Shown here one piece after another: positions 46,452 to 58,991 of a stretch of 64,000 nt of DNA (position 1 is the first letter of the stretch; every line of letters starts with the position of its first letter). The stretch is taken from positions 6,107,997 through 6,171,996 of the forward strand of contig CM043964.1 of assembly GCA_014529385.2 (NCBI GenBank), given 5' to 3'. Source of the DNA: Adiantum capillus-veneris (taxonomy: Eukaryota > Streptophyta > Polypodiopsida > Polypodiales > Pteridaceae). Under the pieces are notes generated by a model. That model made no database searches, had not been told where the DNA came from, and saw only the letters and a list, made by a program, of their open reading frames with translations. The position numbers and the translations under genes are program-made.

Positions 46452-48282
46452 TGTCATAAAATATAATATCTAACTTTACCAAATGATTTTCTCATATTAA
46501 ATTGATCATTTAATGTGGGAGAATAAATGGGAACAAGAGTTAGAATAGAGACATGTGCTTCTAGACCTATCTCAACACGGGACCATAGGAGAGATGGTTG
46601 CATCTCAATAGGGGTCCAAAAGGAGATGGTCTATCAAAGAGCAATGTGCAATAAGTGCTTCTAGACTTACCTCAACAGGGGACTAAGAGGAGAGATGGTT
46701 ATATCTCAATAGGGGTCCAAAAGGAGGTAGTCTATCAAAGAGCAATGTGCAATTGATGGAGCTTAAAATACCTTAGGGTTAGCTTCATGAAAGACCTCCA
46801 ATAGTTAGTGTTAAAAGTCCTTTGACCTTAGGCAAGCTAGGGCTGAGCTTGAGGTGGGAACCCAACCTAAACTTACCTTTGACCTTAGGCAAACTAGGGT
46901 TGAGCTTGAGGTGGGAACCCAACCTAAACTTTCCTTTGACCTTAGGCAAGCTAGGGCTAAGCTTGAGGTGGGAACTCCACCTAAGGTGCTTGTCATGCTT
47001 GATGACTAAGGTACTTGGGGTACTTGTCATGCTTAATGAGGAAGGTGCTTGAGAATCTTCCTATGCATGGGAGGTAAGATGCTTGAGTCAAAAAGAGACC
47101 CTACACACTTAATGAGGAAGTTGCTTGAAAATCTTCCTATGCATGGGGGGTAAGATGCTTGAGTCAAAAAGAGACCCTACACACTTAATGAAGAAGTTGC
47201 TTGAGAAGCTTCCTATGCATTAAAGTCCCAAAGATAGGGGAATCTTTGACCTAACCTTACACTCACCCAAGGGGCACCCCGGACACATATCAAACTCTCA
47301 CTAAGCTTAACCACATGGTGTGCTTGAATGCTATTGGTTGGGCTAAAGAGGGGTCCAATGAGCTTCTACTTCCATTCAACAAATATCTAGATATTTTCAA
47401 GCTCTCTCTCTCTCTCTCTCTAAGGGGTAAGGAGGACGCTTGTCACAAGACTACCCATGTACTTGAATGCATGCAGCATGTGATTGGCTAGAGGGAGAGG
47501 GGTCCAATGAGCTTGCAGCATGTGGAAAAGCTAGTCCCAAGCAAGCAAGGGGGGTGCTAGGGGGATATACACCACACACACGCTCATTTTGTGGATTCAT
47601 TCTCACTTGATGAAAGTTGAGGAACTCTACCTCCTTCTCCAAGATTGTGAGAAGTAAGAGCCTACACCAACACTCTTGGCTATGGAATGCAAATCCAACC
47701 AAGAGCCATTCTTCATTGCGCAAGCTTGCCATCTTCTCCATCTTCATTACTATGCTATTATGTATGCTAGCAAGAAAAGTGATGATAAGTGAGGAACTAT
47801 TTCTTTCTCCTATGGAATGTTTCTTCTTTCTCTTCCCTACCCTCATTCCCCACTAGCTGCCTCCACCTTCGAAGGTGTTTGAGGGCTTGGGACTGAGGCT
47901 TGAGATAGTTAATGCTTTCTACAAGTTTATATTATGCTTGTGATGCATGAAGCTTTCCATCTTCATTGCATCACGTAGGTCACAAGGAACACAAAGATTG
48001 TATTGTACCAAGTCTCTCTTGATGGGAGAAATTATAATACAAATGCCTATTGGAGGGGGGACCGCTCCATATGAATCCGGTCCTCAACTATTGTCATGTT
48101 CTCTAAACTCTCTCTCTCTCTCTTGCAAAAGAATTGTTCATGCCAAGTTAACTAAGTACCATGTTTATGTTGCTACCATCAATTAAGTTCACCCACTATT
48201 CTCACAAAGTAATCTCTCAAAAGTGCTTCACCTAATTTCCTAATTCTGCTACTCTCAAAGTTCATAGGCCATTTTCATTACA
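46452..48282 (+). repeat. Chromovirus 3' LTR (1,831 bp)
   Basis: Same sequence as the 5' LTR, but with only about 2.5 copies of the 76-bp unit (about 47032-47222), a shorter TC run near 48108-48122 and a small deletion after CACCCC near 47280. The 57-bp unit is present three times (46825, 46882, 46939). Confidence 0.93.
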
Positions 48283-48287
48283 CTCAC

Positions 48288-49650
48288 AATAATCTCCGAC
48301 AAGTATAGATCCAATGACAGCTTGTTCTCCCATTATTAGTATGACCAATGTTGCCTATGTCTTTGTTTGTACGGGGCACTATGTAACAGGCTTTCAACAC
48401 CATACTTACCATAAGTATCAAGTAAAAGCAAAAAAGCACCAAATTTTCATCAGTTTCCATGGCAAGCCACTACTTCAGAGAGTAAACAAGAGCCCTCACA
48501 AAAAACCAGTGGTCAGTAGCTAATCCATCCCAATAGAAGTAATAAGCCAGAAGATAATTATGGTATCATCTATGCCATGTATGTATTTATTACGAGAACA
48601 TGTGATTTTACCATTTGAGTGAGTTACCCCTAATCTTCCAATATCAACCATTCAAAATCAACCATCTTTTATGCATTAACAGTAAAAACTCCTGTCATGG
48701 AATAGTGGTAAAAAGACAATGTGGAAAAAATGCAAAGTATACACTAAAGATAGTGAATAGAAAACCTGAAGTAGAAGCCCGCCAACAATCAACACAGTAG
48801 CAGCGAAGAAAAGTGTAACTACAGAGCCAAGCATCAATTTTTCTTACAGACTCTCCTCTACACCAAGAAAGATGACACCAAAACCAAGTCTAAGTGAAGG
48901 GAAGAGCCCCTCACCTTATATTGTAGAGGAGGCAGAGAAGATTGCCAAAAGTACTCATTTGTGGGGGTACTGCAGCAGCCAAGAATCGATTTTCCTTAAT
49001 AAACGTGTAGGAGGTATAACAGCTACACATCACTCCAAGTGAGGTAGGCAAAGAACCCGTTCCAAGTAACCCTATCCTCCAGCGTAGTTAACAAAGTGGG
49101 ATCGTGACATGTTATGCGCGCCGCAACAGAGCGATAAAGAGATGCATCGATTAAGACAGAAATCTCCACACTCACCCAGGTAAGGGGCCAAAAAAAGAGG
49201 GGTTTCAAATGAACTTGGTAGGAGCCAGGGTAGGGGGTGATACCCATATGGTACCCAGTGAGCCCATACTTCAAAAAAGGTTTATACTAAGCCAAACAAC
49301 CCAAGAAAGTAGTGTAGCAGCGGTTGGATCCATAAGGGGTGTCACCCCCTAGTTAGGTTCCTTTTGTGCAATTTATTCAGCCATGCAAATCAAGATATCC
49401 TAGTAGGTCAGCAGCAAGGAATTAAGTATCCATTAGTTGATTGCATACTCAAGGAGGAGATCCTTATGCTACGAGTATGCTGCTTGTACTCTAGCAGCAA
49501 AGGCTTAGTACTCTAGCAGCAAAGGCTTAGTCTAACCGCCATAAGAGTGTACGGTAAAGTGTTACAACCATACATAGTTAATTAGAGTAGTAGTACCAAT
49601 AGGTAGAGTGAGTGTACCCAGAACTGGCTACTCTGGTTAAGTGGAATGAC

Positions 49651-49685
<35 letters not shown>

Positions 49686-52600
49686 AAGTATGAAAATCCC
49701 CTTATAATTGAACCATATTAGACAATTGTATCAAATAATATATTAAATAACAATATTCTAAACAAAATGTCATAAAACTCAATTAACATTTTATATACAC
49801 CAATACAACATTCTGTATCTAATGGATAATACAGTCATTTAGATCAAAAATTTGATCTTTGATCATTACAAATTGATATCTTAGTGTTGTATCTCTATGT
49901 GTCCACCCTTTGGGATGAGCTTCCACTATATCTACATGGAGAAGGATCGAGTTGTTACCTGCATCCATACAAAAACATTAAGTTAGAACTAGCTATGTTT
50001 GTGCGTTTTGCAGGTGTCGACATTGGATCCGATTGTCATCCATGTCACATCTGTAGACCTAGTTTACAACTTACCCTTAGGATTGACTATTAAGTTGAGA
50101 ATCTAAGCAATATAACTTCTGAGTGTAGAGTCATATGTATCCCAATGTTCACCGAGTATACTCAAAACAATGCTAGTATCTATTACCATTCATGATACAA
50201 AAATTGATCAAATTCTCTGTAGGTACCTATCTCTGTGTTTGTATGCCAAAAAAAGGGGGTTATCATTTAAGAGTGTGTTTATGGCCTACCGCATGTGGGA
50301 TATCCAATGTGTTCGCTATCCAAGAGAAGACAATCACAAGTAAATGTTATGCATCACTAAGCAAAAACAAGTGATATTTTATACCCATGGTAATGAAAAA
50401 AATCCGAGCTTTATGAAACTTTATAAATTACGTAAACCCTGAATCTATCTCCAGTCCCTGTCAGTCTCAGAGTTTCCAAGAAGCTTGCTTTCAGCATTTG
50501 TCTTACAAGTTATTAACAATATAAGCAATTCTATCAAAAATTGGACAGCATCTTGTTTGTATTTCGGAGAATTTGTCAAAAAGCTACAGTACTTGCCATA
50601 TTTTTGAAGACCCTCACACGAGGATTAAGGCTTTTAAACCCATTAGAAACTTTTAAATAACCATGTAATCATCAATACCGCTTATCCATTTCTTGCTTGA
50701 ATCAAAGTAATGAAAATCTCAATATGTAAAAACCCAATACCGCCTGTCTAACCAAATTCGGACAGAATCTTGCTTGTAAATAGAACAATTATTCAAACCA
50801 TTCATTTATGCCAATTGGGATCCTCCAAGGGAAGTTTATGGCTTTCCAATCGTAATAGGTATCAAATGTGATCAAAACCCAATCTCACAACCAATAAGTG
50901 TGAATGACAACCAGTCACTTAAACAGTTATTTTGCAACCATATCAAACGAGTATGGCACAGCCTAATAAGACCCTTTTAAGGATCGTACATACAGTAAAA
51001 GCATGTGTTAAGTCCTGGTATTGCACATCCAAGTTCTATGTTTGCATTTTTTAAAGGAATATTAGTAGCATACATTTTAGGGGAAAAATTGTGACTTGAA
51101 ATTATGATTCACATAGTATAACTCTTTAATAAAAAACCAATCAACAATCTGGTCTTTTGTGAATAACCATGGCACAAACCATTTCATCTTTATGATTGGT
51201 ATCTTATTTTTGCAAACATCCAAATCCAACAAGTTACGACGCACACTTATCAATAATTAAGCATGTCACTGTTATCTTCTAAGTAGGTGCATGAGCACCT
51301 ACCTTCTTGTAGGTCTGGTATCCAGCCCATTCTAGACGTATAGATTGCTGTAGCTTTTGACTCGAAGGTACTCCCTATCTGTGTGTGATGATTTTGCCAA
51401 TGTTGGAATGGGATCATCCTTGCATACACCATGTAAGTGTGTCTTTGTTGGATAAAGTGTCCTACAATACATGTAAATAGGCCACCCACAGTGATGACTT
51501 TGAAGGGTTGCGAATAATGAATATGGTACAAGGGAAACATGGGCATGTCTGTGTGTATGTGTGCACGCGCGCGCGCGCGTGTGTGTGTGTGTGTTGTGTT
51601 AACAACTTATGGGCGTGTAGAAGATGTATGAAGCAAGATTGAGTGTATAGAAAATGCATCAACAGAAGGAAATTATGAGATCTTTGAGCATGTAGAGAAC
51701 GCACCTGTCGGAGGGGAGACATATAATTATGAGATCCTTGAGCATGTGATGAAACAAGCTTGAGCGTGTAAAAACCACACCAACAGAAAGAGATTATGAG
51801 ATCCCTGAGCATGTACAGAATGCACCAGGTGGAGGGGGATTGAGAATATCACAACTTGCGACACGTAAGGAGCCCTCCTGAGTTCTCATGTTGAGAGCGT
51901 AGATGGGGGGATAACGCAAAGGGCGAGAAAATGAGAGGGGAACATATGTGCCGTAAGATAACGTCAATTTGAGGCAGGCTCTAAATATAGGGGCCTCTAA
52001 GTATAGGTATGTCACTTTGTCTCCAGAATAGAAAGAGTAGGTTGTGTTAGAGAGAGTAACATACTCACATGGAGTTCATTAAAGACCACCAATGAGCATA
52101 ACATGGTTACAGGATTAAGTGGTTGGAGACAAAATTAAATTTGTATGATCCAAGGTGCTGATCACGTCAATGAGATAACGTGCCCAATTTGATAAAGGTC
52201 CATAAGTACCGAATGAAGTACTATTCAATAAAGTGGTAAGTGCTAGACAGAACAAGAAAATGGGAGCTCTTGCTGACTACATTGTAGTGCAAGTATTCCC
52301 CTCCTTAGTAAAGCCAGTTATAGGTTAGTAGATCATCCTATATTACCAAGTGGACATGGAGAGTATCCTAGTATGCACCCGATCATCCGAGGAGCTCAGA
52401 TGGAAAATCCATGTGGGTTAGCATGGATTGTATCTCGCGAACGAGTAGATAAAAAGCTAGGTCTGAGGCATGAGCACAAAAAAAGGTACAAAGAGATAGA
52501 CAAAGGAATCTCCTTAAGCTTGAGGTAAGGTCAAATAATAAAAAAAGGTATATTGCCAAGCAGTTGAGCAAATCCTCAGCCCAAAAGATATTCTTATGTA

Positions 52601-54780
52601 GTGTGGGGAAAATTTTGAAGGATTTGCATGTTTAAATGTATGTGTGTGTGTGAACTAGATAGTGAGAGCGAAATTACCAAAGAAGGAAGAAGTCAGCCAA
52701 GGGTTAGACAAGGAATTGTCAACTAGATAAGTGTGTGTGTGTGTGTGTGTGTATGCAGCTATTTTAACATAAATAATAAGACATAATTGAAATTTTACGT
52801 TCAAAAGAGAGCTGGCTCCAGAGAAAGGGAAATGATAAGTACAAAAAAAACTCAGTCTTAGAATTATCTTTGTACAATGTCTATAAGAATGAAGCCTCAT
52901 TCGAGTATACAGATATCAGAAGTACTTCCCACAATAGATGTAAGTGTAATCATGTGTAGACAACTGCTTTAAGCCAAAAAAACTTCCAATATAAGATAGA
53001 GTCCTTACCTGCATCCATCCAAACAAGACAACAGATACATTAGCCTTGGATGTGTTTTACAGGTATCAATGGACTATACCAATTGTTATCCATGTCCATC
53101 TTACAACTCTTTTTAACTTACAAGCTTAGTCCAAAGTTTTTATGTGTTCCATATATATCAAAAATTGTTTTATTACTCCAAAGTATATAGTTTAGCATAG
53201 ATATTATTCTGATTAGAAGGCCATCACCCCTTCTAATCCAAGTGTCTTATCCCCCTATCAACATCTTTATCAATTTTTTTGAGTTTTTTCTCTGCTAGAT
53301 TAGTGAAGCTCCATCACAAAGAGCCATAAAAGAAGCCTAAAAAATTTCATTTATAGTTCAAGAATATTAAACTTGCTTTTGTTTGTTTAGGACAGATACA
53401 ATTTATGCCCATTAGGATTCATGGAATCCAATCCTTCCCAAGTTTCTATGTCACTTACGTTAATTATACATCTCTTAGTAAATCAAGTGGCAGAGAACCG
53501 TTGCAGTATCGAGCCAAACCGAATGTCAAACCATGAAGTAAAAGGAATAGATGCCTTTATGGGTTTTTTTCACTATACCCGACCACGTGAATGCAAAAAA
53601 ATGTATTGTATCATATCATCAAAACAACCAGTAACGAACAAGTCCAGTATCAGTATGCAGCTAGGGTATACCCCCCAAAAAAACCAAACAACTATATATA
53701 AAAAATCCAACATCAGTACGTAGTCGGGCCAAACCCCCAATATTCAATTAACCAGTATTTTGCGCGACCTATAACTACCACGAGTAACAAGTCCAAAACC
53801 AGTAAACACTTGAGGTATACCCCCCATCCCAAAAGAGATTTTTCTTGAACAATATGCACCATCAATACGTCAGGTGACCATCAACAGAGTATTGTATTGT
53901 CAAGCCAAGTGGCAGCAGTCACTATAACATACCCCAATAGTTTTAATTTAAACCAATGAACAGTTTACATAGAGCAACCAAAAATTAGAGTTTCATCAAG
54001 TCAAGCGGCAACAACCATTATGCCACACCTCAATATTTAAGGAGCGCCTTTAATCAAACCAATGAACTGTATTATGTAGAGCTACTCAGAACCAAAACCC
54101 AGTTGCGGGACCATAGCTTGCCAACAAGTGTTAAATCATTCCACCTTTTGTCACATACTGTCAAGTATAGCCAACCCATACAATGGGTCTTACCAGGCTT
54201 AAGCGACAGTGATCAAGATACCATAGCCCGGTTGTTTACATTATCCTAAGACAAGCAAAAAGGAAAGAAAACCATAATATCAAGCTCAGTAATCAGTGTC
54301 CAACCTGTATTGGTTGAGTTACAAGCTCCATGTTTGGTACAACAGAGGGTAAACAAACACACACAATCCGAACTCTTTATGCAAGTAGAACACACACAAG
54401 GCTAAGTGAGGGGCAGAATGCGCCCTCACCTCTTTAAATAGAAGAAGAAAGACCACCATCACTCATGGCATGTAGCGTGCAGAATTGTTAACATCGCAAT
54501 CACTGAGTAGAGCGTGCTATTCCTCCTGGGGAATCCAAAACGTGTAGCCGCCTCTGATGTGGTCCGACACAGTAGAATAGAGCCACCATTGCGCCTCACA
54601 CTAGTAAAAAAAAATTACCACGTTATTAGTTGCCAGTTTAGGTCTTGCAACCATCATATCCCTATAGGGGTTCCTTCCCACGATGGACACCGACTTAGTG
54701 CAGCTAGGAAAGGTGTAATGCTATAGTGGAGATACATAGCCAGGACGACAGCATTAGGGGCTAGTATATCTTTTTATTAT
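48288..54780. other. Gene-poor stretch with short repeats
   Basis: No protein family or RNA gene was recognised over about 6.5 kb. It holds (TG)n at 49656-49684, an alternating GT/GC run at 51548-51594, an imperfect roughly 120-bp unit twice at about 51620-51840, (GT)n at 52730-52752, and a diverged direct repeat of about 150 bp (49957-50110 and 53008-53160, sharing TACCTGCATCCAT and TTGTCATCCATGTC-like strings). It could be non-coding parts of unrecognised elements. Confidence 0.5.
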
Positions 54781-54807
54781 GTTGAAAACATAGAGACAAG
54801 TAACAAA

Positions 54808-54824
54808 GTGTGTGTGTGTGTGTG

Positions 54825-54909
<85 letters not shown>
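54808..54909. repeat. (TG)n followed by (GA)n
   Basis: TG at about 54808-54866, interrupted once, then GA to 54909. Confidence 0.92.
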
Positions 54910-56633
<1,724 letters not shown>

Positions 56634-56635
<2 letters not shown>

Positions 56636-57936
56636 ACATGCAAGTGCATTAGACTTTTCTGGCTCCCTACGATTAGCTTAGAGTGCCTTGACCAATTAAA
56701 AAAAAGTGTAATGCATCAAAACCACTCACAAAAACACATCAATAAAAATTTAGAAAAAGATCACCAATGCACAAAACCTCACATGGGGGGGCATACACTT
56801 GTTTAAATTACATGGCACTTCATCACAATTCACACTCGTCGCTTGGGTAGTGACACGTGGAAGAGATATGGGTGGTGGTCTAGTGGGCACCATGGCCAAA
56901 TCACCAACCACCACCACAATTTGGAGATGGACTGGGATATTTTGCTAGCCATTGGTGGCTCTTTATGATTGTATATATGTGTAGTTGGTTCTAGTCATCG
57001 TATGCTTTATCTAATTTCTATGGTCTAGCGTCGTGTGTCTTATGTCCACCACTGCACATCTACACTCTCCCTGCACATTGGAGCCTCGACATCTCCATTG
57101 TACCTTTTGAGTCATGGGCTTGGAGTTGAGTGTGCTGCTAGCTAGAATCTGTGCCGGTTTTATGAGTTAATTGAGTTCGATGATGTTCTGAGTCTTTTGG
57201 TGTGTCTTTGGGTTGCTTGTTCCATTGCTATGTTGTGGTTTTTCTTTTTGTTGGAGTGAGGTTTCATGCATATTGCACTAAGGAGTACCCAAAGTAGAGA
57301 GCACGACACACGTTTCCAACTACATATGGATAACAAGTGTGGCAAGGTCGTATGCTAGCATGCAAACTCACCACTTGTATCCCATCTCTCAAGCATCAAC
57401 GGACCTACATCTTTAATAAAAAGGCTTTTCTACATTTTAACTTAAGAGTCCAAAGCTGGTGGGTAGTAGACTCTATCTACTATTATGTTATCCCATCTGG
57501 TGCAATCTCTTTCTCCAGGTCTTGGAATATGCATTTCTATCCAAAACCCCTCTAGAAAAGACCCAAAGGCTTCTATGTGGGTCCGCTACTAATCCTTTCC
57601 ACTATTTTGATGACATAATTTGAGCCGACAACCCCAATCGTTGCCTAATCTTTCACTCACTTCATACTAGCTTAAAATTGATGATACAACTATAGTATTC
57701 TTTGACAATATTGGCATACAAGCCTACTTCCTTAGCAGTAAATTAAACGTGTCCTCAATTGGGCTACTCAAAAGAAGACTTTTCACAAGGTTGAGGTTGT
57801 TCCCATCTAGATTCTCAAGTTCATCCATGGGGGAAGTAACCAATTATCAAGACCACAAAGTCATCTTTGGCAAGTAATGCCCCTATAAGGTTGCCTCTAA
57901 TATAAAAAATTTGTACAACTGTTTCTATCTTCTATA
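56634..57936. other. Unassigned stretch
   Basis: No gene, element or RNA motif was recognised. Confidence 0.5.
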
Positions 57937-57957
57937 CTATCTATAATAGGGGGAGGG

Positions 57958-57958
<1 letters not shown>

Positions 57959-58034
<76 letters not shown>
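57959..58034. repeat. C33 run adjoining (GA)n
   Basis: 33 C at 57959-57991, then GA to 58034. The DUF4283-like frame on the minus strand runs into these tracts and loses its coding character there. Confidence 0.93.
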
Positions 58035-58036
<2 letters not shown>

Positions 58037-58413
58037 AAAAAGAGGGGAGACATCTCAAGAAAAAGATTTTGAGCTTCCATATTTGCGAGCAAAACTTCAT
58101 AAAATCCACGCGCCCCAAAGTAAACACCACGGACAGCTTGTCGCTTAAGGAGAAAATCGACCCATTGGCCGACATCTTGCGCAATAGGCATTTTCATTGG
58201 GAAAAACAGAATAACTACATTCATAGCGTACTGCGCAATTAGGTCCATGAGGTCCTGTACCGGAATGCGCACCTCAAGAGCAAGTGCCTGACCATTCCAT
58301 GCCTGTCGAGCCTCCTCAAAGTCCTCATACAAGCATGCCTTGATCTTAGAAGCTGCCTCTGATGTGGGCTCCATCGCTTTCCGACGCTTAAGGACGCACA
58401 GTGAGTCAAACAT
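58035..58413 (-). pseudogene. DUF4283-like (gag-like, LINE-associated) fragment
   Basis: The minus-strand ATG at 58413 (a further one at 58374) opens a frame of about 125 meaningful residues: ASKIKACLYEDFEEARQAW, VGQWVDFLLKRQAV, then FGARGFYEVLLANMEAQNL and SPLFF. The last part resembles DUF4283, a gag-like domain of plant LINEs (GRGFFVFLFSNEED...V...GP.FF). It stops being protein-like at the (TC)n tract (minus-strand sense), so it is cut there. A match by eye only; a host gene fragment is possible. Confidence 0.45.
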
Positions 58414-58956
58414 AAATTAAAAAACCCCTTCTTCAAACAAAACCGACTGGCGAGAAAATTCTGCAATCTACTGTGGAGAAAACCTTGCAAATAACAGACG
58501 AACTAAAGTTCTGTACATACTTCACAGAAAGAAGCATCCAAAACCCACAGAAATATACATCAGCTGAACTCTGCCCAGAGAATTGGAGCTTTACTCAGTA
58601 CCTAACCTGTGTACAATCTGCCCTGCTAGTCCTGCACAGCGAGAACCAAACAGAACAGCGCTGGCCACAGCTTGGCGTGCAAAACCTGCCACACTGCCAC
58701 TGATACAGGTGCTGGGCAAAACTACACTCCTCAACAACGTCGAGCAGGTGGGCGCGCTAGGTAAAAAGTCGCGCAGGATCAGTGACGCACGGGCAGAACA
58801 GCGCGTACCCCAACACACACTCACACCCTCGTTGGCGAAACGACAGATGGATGCTGTTGCGCGAAGGAGAATTACGCGACAGAGGAGCAGAAATTTCTCT
58901 CTCACACACACACACACACACAGCCCCTCACACACACTTCACAAAAATTGGTGTGT

Positions 58957-58958
<2 letters not shown>
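58414..58958. other. Probable upstream region of the DUF4283-like frame
   Basis: No motif was recognised. (CA)n runs begin near 58900. It could be the 5' untranslated part of the minus-strand frame. Confidence 0.4.

Positions 58959-58988
<30 letters not shown>
58959..58988. repeat. (AC)n at the 3' end of LINE-B
   Basis: About 15 AC units on the plus strand, (GT)n in LINE-B sense, abut the LINE 3' UTR. A similar CA run lies at about 58902-58921. Confidence 0.9.

Positions 58989-58991
<3 letters not shown>

Larger units (their letters stand above)
39758..48282 (+). mobile_element. Decayed Ty3/gypsy chromovirus with long LTRs
   Basis: 8.5 kb. LTRs at 39758-41773 and 46452-48282 both start TGTCATAAAAT and end TTCATTACA. 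The element is flanked by a perfect 5-bp target duplication CTCAC (39753-39757 and 48283-48287). A primer site follows the 5' LTR, and purine-rich AAGAGAGAGG lies just before the 3' LTR. Gag, protease, reverse transcriptase, RNase H, integrase and chromodomain remnants occur in gypsy order with many stops, frameshifts and a deletion through the reverse transcriptase core. Confidence 0.95.
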
